64,000 nucleotides of DNA from positions 248,001 to 312,000 of the forward strand of contig NZ_ATVT01000003.1 of assembly GCF_000420865.1 (NCBI RefSeq), in the 5' to 3' direction. This document shows, in pieces, positions 17,851-27,249 of this stretch. The DNA comes from Butyrivibrio sp. XPD2006. GTDB lineage: Bacteria; Bacillota; Clostridia; Lachnospirales; Lachnospiraceae. Each line of letters begins with the position of its first letter. Position 1 is the first letter of the stretch. Under the pieces are notes generated by a model that had not been told where the DNA came from, made no database searches, and saw only the letters and a list, made by a program, of their open reading frames with translations. A program made the translations under genes and the position numbers.

Positions 17851-19059
17851 ATGCGTGAGCACATAAAAAAACTAGCAAAAAGTAATAAAATAATAGAGTT
17901 TTTAGTCTTAATAGGATACTTGCTTATCAGTTTATTTAGGTACTTATTATTTACTATTTTTTTGATATTTAAAATTGACGATATGAAAGTGGTTTTTAGT
18001 TGTAATAAAGGATTAAGGTATGGCGACAATCCACGGTATATTTCTGAAGCCCTTGCAATTAAAAGACCAGAATACAAGATCATATGGCTGCTTGATAAGG
18101 ATGTTAATTGTGTAGTTCCATCATACGTGAAGAGAGTTCCCAGCTCTTTTCTTCATACAATATATGAATTATCAACCTCAAAAGTATGGGTTGATTCTAA
18201 TACCAAAGAAATTGGAACTCGAAAAAGGAAAGGACAGTTATTTTTATTCACAATGCATGGTAGTTATGGTCTGAAAAAAATAGGTTTAGATTTAGGGAAG
18301 AATAATTCTTTGCATAACAGATTATTATTGCCATTCAATTCTCGCATAGCAAACATAATGTTATCAAATAGTTATGCCACATCAGCTATTTACAGACGGG
18401 CTTTTAATTACAAAGGGCGAATAATCGAAAAAGGCAGTCCCAAAAATGATATTTTCTTTCAATCAGGAAATGAAATCAATATAAAAGTTAAGAATTATTA
18501 TAAATTACCAATTGATAGTCATTTAATAATGTATGCACCTACGTTTAGGGATGATATGTCCTATGACTTTTTTAATATTGATCTAAAAAATGTTTTGTCA
18601 GCTATTAAAGAAACATATAGTGGTGAGTGGTACTTTTTGGTGAGAGTACATCCTCAAAATTCACAATTAAATAATCATATTGTTTGTTCTGAAAAGATAA
18701 TTAATTCTTTTGATTACAGCGATATGCAGGAATTACTAATGGCAACAGATATTCTAATAACCGATTATTCTAGTTGCATGTTTGACTTTATTACTAAACC
18801 AAAACCATGCTTCATATATGCTCCTGATCTAGAGGATTATGAATCCAAGCATGGCAACTATTACAAAATGTCGGAATTGCCATTTCCCGTAGCAGGAAGT
18901 AATAACGAACTTATAAACAACATAAAAAATTTTGATATTGATAACTATATCAAAGCTATTGAAGATCTTCATAAAAATGTGGGGCTATGCGAAACCGGCA
19001 ATGCATCAGAAAAAGTCGCCGATGCGATTATTGATTTTATAGAATCCCATAAAACATAA
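17851..19059 (+). CDS. CDP-glycerol/polyol phosphotransferase family protein (TagB/TagF-like)
   Basis: 402 residues. A hydrophobic, membrane-associating N-terminus (about 15-42) is followed by the PF04464-type domain: FTMHGSYGLKKIGLDLGK, MYAPTFRDD near 230, VRVHPQN, and DILITDYSSCMFDF near 305. These are the conserved His and DYSS segments of teichoic-acid polyol phosphotransferases. It probably adds glycerol-phosphate or another polyol-phosphate to a surface glycan. The adjacent cytidylyltransferase and SDR would supply the CDP-activated donor. The ribosome site is weak. It is preceded by 143 bases without recognisable features. Confidence 0.82.
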   Translation: MREHIKKLAKSNKIIEFLVLIGYLLISLFRYLLFTIFLIFKIDDMKVVFSCNKGLRYGDNPRYISEALAIKRPEYKIIWLLDKDVNCVVPSYVKRVPSSFLHTIYELSTSKVWVDSNTKEIGTRKRKGQLFLFTMHGSYGLKKIGLDLGKNNSLHNRLLLPFNSRIANIMLSNSYATSAIYRRAFNYKGRIIEKGSPKNDIFFQSGNEINIKVKNYYKLPIDSHLIMYAPTFRDDMSYDFFNIDLKNVLSAIKETYSGEWYFLVRVHPQNSQLNNHIVCSEKIINSFDYSDMQELLMATDILITDYSSCMFDFITKPKPCFIYAPDLEDYESKHGNYYKMSELPFPVAGSNNELINNIKNFDIDNYIKAIEDLHKNVGLCETGNASEKVADAIIDFIESHKT

Positions 19060-19216
19060 ATGGACAAGCAAGTGGAATTAAGAACAGTAAAATATGAGCA
19101 TTATAGAATAACACAGTGGATAAGAGCAATGAATGCTTTTGTTCTTTAGCATAAATACGTAACCACCGGAAAATTTAGCGCTTACTATAAAAAAGGAGAA
19201 AGATAGTAAATCAGAA

Positions 19217-19954
19217 ATGAATATCGCAATTATTATTGCCGGAGGTGTAGGCAACAGAATGGGACAGGATATCCCAAAACAATTTATTAATGTATACGAT
19301 AAGCCTGTTATTGTATACACATTGGAAGCATTTCAACGCCATCCACAAGTAGATGCTATTGAAGTCGTTTGTATTGAAGGCTGGGAGGCTATGGTATGGG
19401 CTTATGCAAGGCAATTCAATATATCTAAGTTGCGTTGGGTTACTGAAGGCGGACGGTCAGGACAAGAGTCTATAAGAAATGGCGTATTTTTTCTGGAAGA
19501 TAAGTGCGATGAAAATGACATCATAATTATACATGATGGTATAAGACCTGTTGTAAACAGTGAGGTTTTAACCGATGTTATAGATAAATGTAATCAGTAT
19601 GGGAACGCTGTTACATCATCTCCTTGTAATGACCAAATGTTTCTTGTTGACGAATCTGACGAAAAATCAACAACCGACTATATTGTTAGAGAGAGGATTA
19701 GAAAAGTCACTACTCCACAGGCATATCGCTTTTCTTTAGTAGATAAGGCTTATCATGACGCATTTAATTCAGGAAAAGGTCTTCATTCTTCATCATATAC
19801 AAACACAATGATGGTAGATTTGGGTATAAGACTATATTTTGCCGAGGGCTCCGAAAAAAATATCAAACTTACAACAGTAGAGGATCTTGAAATTTTTAAA
19901 GCAATACTAAAATCAGAAAAGCAAAATTGGATAAAGAGTAAAGATGAATTATAA
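19217..19954 (+). CDS. IspD/TarI-like cytidylyltransferase
   Basis: 245 residues. IIIAGGVGNRMGQDIPKQF is the nucleotide-binding loop of the IspD/TarI family, and IIIHDGIRPVV and TPQAYRFSLV are the other conserved segments. The enzyme forms a CDP-linked product from CTP. Because it lies between a polyol phosphotransferase and an SDR in a surface-glycan cluster, a TarI-like role (CDP-ribitol or another CDP-polyol) is more likely than methylerythritol cytidylylation. AGGAG lies 17 bases before the ATG, longer than usual. Its stop overlaps the SDR start by 11 bases. Between 19060 and 19216 only a 29-codon reading frame of no known identity is seen. Confidence 0.8.
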   Translation: MNIAIIIAGGVGNRMGQDIPKQFINVYDKPVIVYTLEAFQRHPQVDAIEVVCIEGWEAMVWAYARQFNISKLRWVTEGGRSGQESIRNGVFFLEDKCDENDIIIIHDGIRPVVNSEVLTDVIDKCNQYGNAVTSSPCNDQMFLVDESDEKSTTDYIVRERIRKVTTPQAYRFSLVDKAYHDAFNSGKGLHSSSYTNTMMVDLGIRLYFAEGSEKNIKLTTVEDLEIFKAILKSEKQNWIKSKDEL

Positions 19955-20984
19955 CAGTATATACCGCTCAGATTTACTAGAAACCGTAAAAAAAATACCA
20001 GGTTTAGATACACTGTTCACAAAAACCATTATGATAACAGGCGCAAATGGAATGATTGGATCTGCTATAATTGACGTTCTTATGCTTGCCAATGAAGTAT
20101 ACAACTTAAATATACAAGTCATTGCAGCTGTTCGTTCGATAGAAAAAGCAAAAAAAAGATTCATAAACTGGGAAACCTCGAGTTTTATTGACTATATTGA
20201 GTATGATGCTGTTGCTTTTGATACTAAACCTTCTGGCATTGACTTTATTATTCATTCAGCAGGTTATGCTTCTCCAATTTATTATGGAACAAATCCCGTA
20301 GAAGTCATGAAGGTAAATATTTTAGGCATAGCAAAATTACTAGATTATGCCAAAGAAAACAAAAATACTCGTGTTATCTATATTTCTTCAAGTGAAATAT
20401 ATGGCAGATTATCTTCGAAAGTCCTATGGAGTGAAAATGACATTGGGGCAATAGATATATTAAATCCTCGTAACTGCTACTCTTCTTCCAAGCGCGCTGC
20501 TGAAACGCTGTGTATATCTTATTTTCAAGAATATGATGTAGATACTGTTATAGTAAGGCCTGGACATATTTATGGTCCAACAGCTATTGCCAGTGATAAT
20601 AAAGTATCATCTTACTTTGCAAAATGTGCGATGGCAAAAAAAGATATACATTTAAAAAGCTCCGGCAATCAGATTCGTTCCTACTGCTATGTTTTGGATT
20701 GCGCAGGAGGGATCATTGCAACCATGCTTCACGGCAAAAGTGCAGAAGCATATAATATCGCTAATCCTGATAGTAATATCAGCATACGTGAGCTAGCATT
20801 TGCCTTTGCGGATGCCGGGAATGTGCAAGTGAAATTTGATAATCCATCTGATGCTGAGATTAGCATATTTAATCCAATGGATTGCTCTGCGCTAGATGCT
20901 CAAAAGCTTACTAATATTGGTTGGATGAGTTCCTTCACTAAGGAGAAAGGAGTTTATTCTACATTGGCGGGTATATATAAGTAA
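19944..20984 (+). CDS. Extended SDR: NAD-dependent epimerase/dehydratase
   Basis: 346 residues. The Rossmann motif is TIMITGANGMIGSAI, the active site is ISSSEIYGR with YSSSKRAAE (Ser, Tyr-x3-Lys), and VRPGHIYGP and RSYCYVLDC are typical of nucleotide-sugar epimerases and dehydratases. Start overlaps the cytidylyltransferase gene, so the pair is co-translated and probably acts on the same CDP-linked compound, or makes its substrate. TarI is normally paired with the TarJ alcohol dehydrogenase, so an SDR here points to a different polyol or sugar. Substrate unassigned. Confidence 0.82.
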   Translation: MNYNSIYRSDLLETVKKIPGLDTLFTKTIMITGANGMIGSAIIDVLMLANEVYNLNIQVIAAVRSIEKAKKRFINWETSSFIDYIEYDAVAFDTKPSGIDFIIHSAGYASPIYYGTNPVEVMKVNILGIAKLLDYAKENKNTRVIYISSSEIYGRLSSKVLWSENDIGAIDILNPRNCYSSSKRAAETLCISYFQEYDVDTVIVRPGHIYGPTAIASDNKVSSYFAKCAMAKKDIHLKSSGNQIRSYCYVLDCAGGIIATMLHGKSAEAYNIANPDSNISIRELAFAFADAGNVQVKFDNPSDAEISIFNPMDCSALDAQKLTNIGWMSSFTKEKGVYSTLAGIYK

Positions 20985-21032
20985 ACGCATAGAAATTTAT
21001 AGAAATACTTTATAGAAGGATATTGTTAAAGC

Positions 21033-22214
21033 ATGAAAATAATAGCGTTTTATCTTCCACAGTTTCATACTTTTCCAGAAAATGATAAATGGTGGGGAAA
21101 GGGATTTACAGAATGGACTAATACAAAAAAAGCGCAACCATTGTTCAAGGGTCATTATCAGCCACATACCCCGTTAGATGAAAAATACTACGACTTATCT
21201 GACCCCAAGACGATGAAAACTCAGGTTGACTTAGCAAAACATTATGGTATTTATGGCTTTTGTTTTTACCATTATTGGTTTAATGGAAAGTTACTGATGC
21301 AAAAACCGGTTGAAGAGTTTCTTTCTAACAAGACTATTGATATGCCTTTCTGTTTATGCTGGGCAAACGAAACATGGACACGGCGTTGGAATGGTGGAAA
21401 AGGAAAAGGTGAAGTTCTGATTAAGCAAGAATATGGAGACGAAAACGATTGGAAAGAACATTTTTATTACTTATTGCCATTTCTTAAGGACAAAAGGTAT
21501 ATAAGGATTAATGATATGCCTATCCTTCTTGTTTATAGACCGGAGATAATGCCTTGCTATGAAAAGATGGTATTTCTATGGAAAAAACTTGCTAAGGATA
21601 ACGGTCTTAATGGTCTATATATAATGGCTCAAGGCAGCAATTATTGTGCCAAAAACAGATACACAAAATCTTTAGGCGTTACAGATGCATGCATAATGTA
21701 TGAACCTGGATACACTATCGCCGCGCTTAAACAGTGTAATATCAAACATTTTGTTGCTGACTTGATAGAATTCTTTCCGTTCAATTTGTATTACTACGCA
21801 AAAACTATTATCCGTATGCTTTCATGTTTTATAGCCAAAGTATGTGACTATAAATGTCCAGCCTTCATAAAGCGACTAATAATAAATCGCATTAGTTATG
21901 ATTTGGTCTGGCGCACAATATTGAAACATCGAGTGATAGAGAATTATTACCCCGGAGCATTTGTAAGCTGGGATAATACTGCACGAAGAAAATGGGAAGG
22001 GCGCGTGGTTTATGGTGCCACCCCTGATAAATTCCGCAAATATTTTGATTTGCATATTAAACGCATTCAAAAAGAATACAAAAAAGATTATATTTTTGTT
22101 ACCGCTTGGAATGAGTGGGCTGAAGGAGCACATCTTGAGCCAGATGAGAAGTTCAAGTTCGGATATCTAAACGCTATTAAAGATACTCTTATGAAAAATG
22201 GTGAATGGGAGTAA
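21033..22214 (+). CDS. WbsX-type glycosyltransferase (GH99-like)
   Basis: 393 residues. The N-terminal IIAFYLPQFHTFPENDKWWG followed by GFTEWTN, the middle YWFNGKLLMQKP and CLCWANETWTRRW, and the C-terminal FVTAWNEWAEGAHLEPD are the hallmarks of the WbsX family (PF14307), found in O-antigen and capsule clusters. It probably transfers one residue of the repeat unit; the fold is related to GH99. Residues 225-290 hold an unusually hydrophobic insertion (IKHFVADLIEFFPFNLYYYA) that may touch the membrane. An AAGGATAT ribosome site precedes the ATG. Confidence 0.85.
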   Translation: MKIIAFYLPQFHTFPENDKWWGKGFTEWTNTKKAQPLFKGHYQPHTPLDEKYYDLSDPKTMKTQVDLAKHYGIYGFCFYHYWFNGKLLMQKPVEEFLSNKTIDMPFCLCWANETWTRRWNGGKGKGEVLIKQEYGDENDWKEHFYYLLPFLKDKRYIRINDMPILLVYRPEIMPCYEKMVFLWKKLAKDNGLNGLYIMAQGSNYCAKNRYTKSLGVTDACIMYEPGYTIAALKQCNIKHFVADLIEFFPFNLYYYAKTIIRMLSCFIAKVCDYKCPAFIKRLIINRISYDLVWRTILKHRVIENYYPGAFVSWDNTARRKWEGRVVYGATPDKFRKYFDLHIKRIQKEYKKDYIFVTAWNEWAEGAHLEPDEKFKFGYLNAIKDTLMKNGEWE

Positions 22215-22586
22215 ATGAGCTAATAATATGTGAGCAGACAATATTCATGAACTTTGATACATTATATTGATTAGGACTATTAGAACATATTTTGCGTCTG
22301 CAATAAGATAGGGGCAGAGAACTCAATATGTCTTAGCGATAGTTGATCTGAATTAACGTTTTTTAGTTATCTGATTTTAGTTGCATTAATTCTCTTATGC
22401 TTTTTTAATTCTGCAGGACTAATAGAAATAAAATAGCTAGGCACCAACAAACTACACTGGAGATGAGTATATTATTATTATTTTACAATTGTCGAGAATG
22501 CTTGAAGTGAATGGATATACCAAAAACTCATTGAAAGAGTATAAATTATACTAAGACTCCAAAAGATGTTTTATGGGAGGCGAGAA
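22215..22586 (+). other. 372-base AT-rich gap, no gene recognised
   Basis: No convincing gene, RNA or terminator was found. A stretch reading DEYIIIILQLSRMLEVNGYT and on to a stop near 22554 is open for about 38 codons without a start or ribosome site, which could be the tail of a decayed gene. The break may mark a seam where the two parts of the polysaccharide cluster were joined. Confidence 0.3.
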
Positions 22587-23735
22587 ATGAAAATAAAAAA
22601 AATACTGTTTGTTTCTCATGAATCTGGTGTAGGTGGATCAACTCAAAGTCTTATCATGTTAATACGTGGTATACAAGAACTATATCCAGACATTCATTGT
22701 ACAGTAATAATTCCAAAAAAAATCGGAACTAAAATAGCAGCAAAAGAACTATTTGCTGAAAATAATATAGATTGTACTGAAATGTTATTCCGAAAGAATT
22801 ATAGAGAAATTGGAAAAAAGTATTCTTTCAAATATCTAATATTTGATGTGATAAACTATCTGTCAAAGTTTTCTATTACAAAATATATAAAAGAAAATAA
22901 AATTGATCTTATATGTACAAATTCTTCAGCTGTTGATGTTGGCGCACGTGCGGCTTTTGTGATGAATAAGCCACACGTGCAATATATTCGCGAAATGATG
23001 GAAGATGATTATGGTATAGAGTACAGAAATAAGAAACTCATGAGAAATATTATTGAAAAGTCAAACGGTGTCATTTTTATTTCACAGTTTGTGAAAACTA
23101 AGTATATGCAATTATATAATATTCGTCATAGTACTATTTTTTATAATGGATTTGATGTGCATAGGTATTATAACCCAGACCACATTATTTTCAATAAAGA
23201 ATATATTAGTATTGTCCAAATTGGTGCGATAAGAGCTGGTAAAGGGGTAAAAGAGTCAATTGAGATAATGAATCTATTAAAAAATAAAGGCTTTATGTCT
23301 TTTAAGATGGTATTTATTGGGAAGGGAATGAAGAGTTATATTAGTGAAGTAGATGAGCTCATTGAAAAATATGATCTTACAGGTCATGTAAAAATCGAAG
23401 ACTTCACAAATGATATATCAGGAGTATTAAAAAACAATGATATTCTTTTAATGAATTCTAAAGCCGAAGGCTTTGGAAGGGTTACTGTTGAGGCTATGTT
23501 AGCTGGATGCTTAGTATTAGGTAGGAATAAAGGCGGAACCATGGAAATACTATCTAATCAAAAAACAGGTATTCTTTTTGATACATATGAAGAAGCTGCT
23601 AATAGAATAATTGAGAGTTTCGCAGCCATTGAAAAAAGTCGTCTAATTGCTAAAGAGGGACAGGACTTTGCCTATACTAATTTTCATTATAGGAAAGCAT
23701 CTGCTAATTTTATTCAATTTTGTAGAAGTATATGA
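22587..23735 (+). CDS. GT4-family glycosyltransferase
   Basis: 382 residues, GT-B fold. The acceptor half begins ILFVSHESGVGGSTQSLI; the donor half has VQIGAIRAGKGVKESIEIM, and NSKAEGFGRVTVEAMLAGCL with GGTMEIL, the EX7E-type donor-binding region. It adds a sugar to the growing lipid-linked unit at the cytoplasmic face. The ATG at 22587 has GGGAGG six bases upstream; an ATG 21 bases earlier is disfavoured. The first gene after the gap, followed after 15 bases by a GT-C gene. Confidence 0.88.
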   Translation: MKIKKILFVSHESGVGGSTQSLIMLIRGIQELYPDIHCTVIIPKKIGTKIAAKELFAENNIDCTEMLFRKNYREIGKKYSFKYLIFDVINYLSKFSITKYIKENKIDLICTNSSAVDVGARAAFVMNKPHVQYIREMMEDDYGIEYRNKKLMRNIIEKSNGVIFISQFVKTKYMQLYNIRHSTIFYNGFDVHRYYNPDHIIFNKEYISIVQIGAIRAGKGVKESIEIMNLLKNKGFMSFKMVFIGKGMKSYISEVDELIEKYDLTGHVKIEDFTNDISGVLKNNDILLMNSKAEGFGRVTVEAMLAGCLVLGRNKGGTMEILSNQKTGILFDTYEEAANRIIESFAAIEKSRLIAKEGQDFAYTNFHYRKASANFIQFCRSI

Positions 23736-23750
23736 AAGAGTGATAAATAA

Positions 23751-25541
23751 ATGAAAAATGAGGGTTACAGTAATTTTATAGATGTTGTTATCACGTTCTT
23801 CATCGTAACTTTTGTCAGATTTATAATTACTCCTCATGGTCTTCCTGTCGCTAGTGGATGTGATCAAGTTTCACTAATATCACCAGCTGCATTTCTTGCT
23901 GGTTATGATTGGCGAGATGTTGTTACTACTGCAGGATACTATGGTATAGGAGTTTCGTGGCTTTTAGCGCCTTTCTATTATTTAGGATTGAAAAGTATAC
24001 ATATTTATTGGCTTTTGGGCTTTTTGTCTGATCTTTTATTTGGATTATGCGCATGTGTGTATTACTGCATTATTGCCAAATTTACAAACATAAATAATCG
24101 CGTTAACAGAGTCGCTATTGCAGTTATTGTTTCCTCAACAGCTTTATCAAGCAATTATTCTGCCGTAGCTGGTACTAATGAGGTGATGTTAGATTTTATT
24201 GGTGCCATCATATGTTATATGCTATTTGTTATGCTTTGTTGTCCTCAAGGGAAAAAAACAAAATATGAAATAGTTTTATTGATGATATTTGCATATATGT
24301 ACACTGTCCATACAAGGGCAGTGATTTATTTGCTTGCATTTGCTTTATTATCAATCGCTTTATGGTTTTCACATAAAGAGCAATTAGTCCACAGATGGTT
24401 CTGGTATCTTTCCGTTATCGAGTACTTTAGTGTTCAGATTTTACTTAAATATTACCAATCGTTTATTTGGGTCGGTACTGCTAGAAATTCCTCAATTGCT
24501 GCCACATTATCGGGTAAGTTAACAGCGAGTGATTACTTTCTTAGGATCAAGGTTATGTTCATGATTGTTATTTCAACATTGATCAATCATTATTCATTAA
24601 CACTTGGTGTTGGCTTTATTGCTATTGTCACATTTTGCATTCTTATTTATAAGATAGTGAAAAACCATGAAAATATTTATATGACTACAGAATTCTTTGT
24701 CGGACTTTATTTCTTTTTTGCATACATTGTATGCTTAGCTGGTATGGCTTATATATGGTCTAAAGGTGCTGCGGATGGAATTAGCTCGGGAGCTAATTAT
24801 GTAACCCAATATAGGGCTTTTTATTATCCAAGATATGCAGGCACTTTTATTCCGGGAATGGTCTTAATGGCGATACTTATTATTTACAATAACCATTATT
24901 TACGAAAAAAGGCAGTACTTATCTCTTCCCTTTCAATTATTGTCATGAGCATATACTATCTTCAAAAGGTTGTCCCATTTATAGATAATAAAAGAATTCG
25001 CTTTTTTCTAATACATGCTATCCAAGATAAAGGGGTTAAGGCAGACCATATGCTTTGGACTGCCAGTATTCAATTCATCATATTTATCGCCATTGTTTGG
25101 GGAATGACTTTTTTTCTATCAAATAGGAAATATCTTGATATATTGGCTGGCGTTATGTTAGTGTATGTAAATTTTCTTTTATGGAATATGTACTTTAATG
25201 ATAATCATCTTACGGAAATAAAATACTATTCGTATGCTAATTCCGGATATGAATTATTATGCTCAATATCAAATGAAATAGACAATCCTGATATTTATGT
25301 TATAGATATACGGAATAAGTCTTCTGATGAAATATGGCATATGTATCAGTTTATGAATTACTCGATGCATATCGTTCCAGGACTTCCCCCCGATGGTATT
25401 GACAACTGTATATTGTTCAGTAACGGAATTATAAAAAGCCATTTCTTGAATAATTATTCTTATATTCAATTAGATGATAATGAGTATGTATATTATTGTG
25501 GAAATGAATATGCAAGAATAATAGAAAGTGTGTTGAAATGA
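23751..25541 (+). CDS. GT-C-like multispanning membrane protein
   Basis: 596 residues with about 11-13 membrane segments. The first outer loop reads SGCDQVSLISPAAFLAGYDW with TTAGYYGIGVSWLLAP, the middle has TVHTRA near 185, and TQYRAFYYPRYAGTFIP lies near 355. The same three landmarks occur in the GT-C proteins at 12606 and 32358, although the acidic pair of the first loop is reduced to one Asp here. A role as lipid-linked sugar transferase or polymerase of this cluster is inferred. The C-terminal 90 residues are soluble. Its stop overlaps the next start (ATGA). The ribosome site is weak. Confidence 0.65.
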   Translation: MKNEGYSNFIDVVITFFIVTFVRFIITPHGLPVASGCDQVSLISPAAFLAGYDWRDVVTTAGYYGIGVSWLLAPFYYLGLKSIHIYWLLGFLSDLLFGLCACVYYCIIAKFTNINNRVNRVAIAVIVSSTALSSNYSAVAGTNEVMLDFIGAIICYMLFVMLCCPQGKKTKYEIVLLMIFAYMYTVHTRAVIYLLAFALLSIALWFSHKEQLVHRWFWYLSVIEYFSVQILLKYYQSFIWVGTARNSSIAATLSGKLTASDYFLRIKVMFMIVISTLINHYSLTLGVGFIAIVTFCILIYKIVKNHENIYMTTEFFVGLYFFFAYIVCLAGMAYIWSKGAADGISSGANYVTQYRAFYYPRYAGTFIPGMVLMAILIIYNNHYLRKKAVLISSLSIIVMSIYYLQKVVPFIDNKRIRFFLIHAIQDKGVKADHMLWTASIQFIIFIAIVWGMTFFLSNRKYLDILAGVMLVYVNFLLWNMYFNDNHLTEIKYYSYANSGYELLCSISNEIDNPDIYVIDIRNKSSDEIWHMYQFMNYSMHIVPGLPPDGIDNCILFSNGIIKSHFLNNYSYIQLDDNEYVYYCGNEYARIIESVLK

Positions 25542-26128
25542 AGAATCCTTATGTTAGTAGATTATCATTTATTACTTCATTCTTGCTATTAGCTTTTTTG
25601 CTTCATTCCATTAGTGAGAAAATAAGTTTTTCAAACGCATGTGATTCTTTTTATTCAGGAAATATTATACTTGATCACAAAATAATTGATGTTAACCCTG
25701 AGAATAACAAAATCCTTTTTATTAGCGGAAATAATAACAATATAGGAACTGCTTGTCTAAGCATCAATACAATTACTAAATATGGAACATATAGATTGAT
25801 TGGAAATGAAGAAGTTGTAGGGATGTATTCAGGACGAATTGATTCATCCGGGCAGCCGATGGTTATACAAATAGCCGGTTATACAGATGCAGCTAATGCG
25901 GATATTAAAATTTGTATTTCTGGTCACGAATTCAGTTTGCATTTAACCGATAAACCACAATTATACACATATCTCATAGAAGAGGGAACTTCAAGCGGCG
26001 ACTTTTATTTATCTGCAAATGCAACACAGGATTCTAAAATATACATTGATCAAATTATGTGCGCTTACTACCCCAAAAAATATATAAAAGATCTCGCAAT
26101 TGGTACTTATTATTATTCTTATAGGTGA
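25538..26128 (+). CDS. Exported protein of unknown function coupled to GT-C gene
   Basis: 196 residues, not recognised. One N-terminal hydrophobic segment (about 8-26) looks like a signal anchor. The rest is predicted beta-rich with many Asn, Gly and Ser residues and ends in YLSANATQDSKIYIDQIMCA, a pattern like the last strands of a jelly-roll carbohydrate-binding domain. It starts within the stop of the GT-C gene (ATGA), so the two are translated together and the protein probably works beside it on the outer face. The carbohydrate-binding idea is only a shape guess. Confidence 0.55.
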   Translation: MKNPYVSRLSFITSFLLLAFLLHSISEKISFSNACDSFYSGNIILDHKIIDVNPENNKILFISGNNNNIGTACLSINTITKYGTYRLIGNEEVVGMYSGRIDSSGQPMVIQIAGYTDAANADIKICISGHEFSLHLTDKPQLYTYLIEEGTSSGDFYLSANATQDSKIYIDQIMCAYYPKKYIKDLAIGTYYYSYR

Positions 26129-26137
26129 TTACTATTT

Positions 26138-27217
26138 ATGAAAATTGGTATAGTGACTCTTTATGCAGCCAACAACTATGGAGCTTATCTTCAAGCATTT
26201 GCACTTCAAAAATATTTGAGAAATTGCGGACATCATCCTGTCTTTATAAAACATAACGCCAGAAAGCCAATTCGAACTCTGTTAGCACATTTAAAAAATG
26301 AGCTGACACATTTTCGTCTGAATAATCTTTTTTTTGTCTGCATTAGACATGGCGGTAATATTCCATATCTTAACAAGTTTGATTATTGTTCTATAAAAAA
26401 AGCAAACTCTTTAGATATGGTTATTTTAGGAAGCGACGAGATTTGGAATACTAGTCGTAAATCCATATATGAGAATAAAGTATTATTTGGATATGGAATT
26501 AACAATATAACTATATCGTATGCTCCTTCTATTAATAATGCTAAAGCAGAGGACTTTCAAAAAAAACCGGAAATAATTGATATGTTAAAAAAAATAGATT
26601 GTATTTCCGTCAGAGATGAAAGAAGCAGAAAAATCATTTCATCTTTGCTAGATAGAAAAATAGTAACAGTTGTAGATCCTACACTTTTATTAGAAAAGAG
26701 TAAATGGGAATCTTTTGAAAAAAAAATCCTATTGCCAACTCGTTTTATGATGTTGTATCTATATGCCATTGAAGATTATGCGCTGGACTTCATTGAACAA
26801 TTACAAGATTATGCAGATGAGAAAAAAATTATTACTGTATCTTCTTTTGCTAAAATAAAGTGGGCAGATAAAAATATTGGCATGACACCATTTCAATTTC
26901 TATACGCAATGCATCACTCAGATGTTGTGGTTACAGATAGTTTTCACGGGTTAATGTTTGCTCTCATATATCAAAAGAACTTTATTATCCCCAAAGCTGC
27001 ATCATCTAAATTACAAGATACTATTACACAATATCATTTGGAGGACAGAGTTTTTTCTAGCGAAAGAAAAGTAAAAAATATCCTTCAGCAAAATCCAGAT
27101 TATAATAAAATAAATAAATTAATGAATTATAACGTAAATAGTTCAAAACAGTACTTAAGCCATTGTGTCCAAAAGATTTGTGATTTAGTTACTCCTTCTA
27201 TCACTGAGGAAAAATAG
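26138..27217 (+). CDS. Polysaccharide pyruvyl transferase family protein
   Basis: 359 residues of the PF04230 family. GIVTLYAANNYGAYLQAFAL is the N-terminal signature, DMVILGSDEIWNTS, ISVRDERSRKI and VVDPTLLL lie in the middle, and VVVTDSFHGLMFALIYQKNF is the conserved C-terminal segment. The family adds ketal pyruvate from PEP to a sugar, giving the glycan negative charge. It starts 9 bases after the preceding gene. Some PF04230 members act with coenzyme F420 instead, but the cluster makes the glycan role likely. Confidence 0.88.
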   Translation: MKIGIVTLYAANNYGAYLQAFALQKYLRNCGHHPVFIKHNARKPIRTLLAHLKNELTHFRLNNLFFVCIRHGGNIPYLNKFDYCSIKKANSLDMVILGSDEIWNTSRKSIYENKVLFGYGINNITISYAPSINNAKAEDFQKKPEIIDMLKKIDCISVRDERSRKIISSLLDRKIVTVVDPTLLLEKSKWESFEKKILLPTRFMMLYLYAIEDYALDFIEQLQDYADEKKIITVSSFAKIKWADKNIGMTPFQFLYAMHHSDVVVTDSFHGLMFALIYQKNFIIPKAASSKLQDTITQYHLEDRVFSSERKVKNILQQNPDYNKINKLMNYNVNSSKQYLSHCVQKICDLVTPSITEEK

Positions 27218-27249
27218 TTTTGTAGAATATAAGGAAGTGAGATTAATAA

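Noticed and set aside
19060..19149. 29-codon frame MDKQVELRTVKYEHYRITQW... directly after the CDP-glycerol transferase gene
   Set aside because: No own ribosome site and no recognisable motif; it may be a gene scrap but cannot be supported as a CDS.
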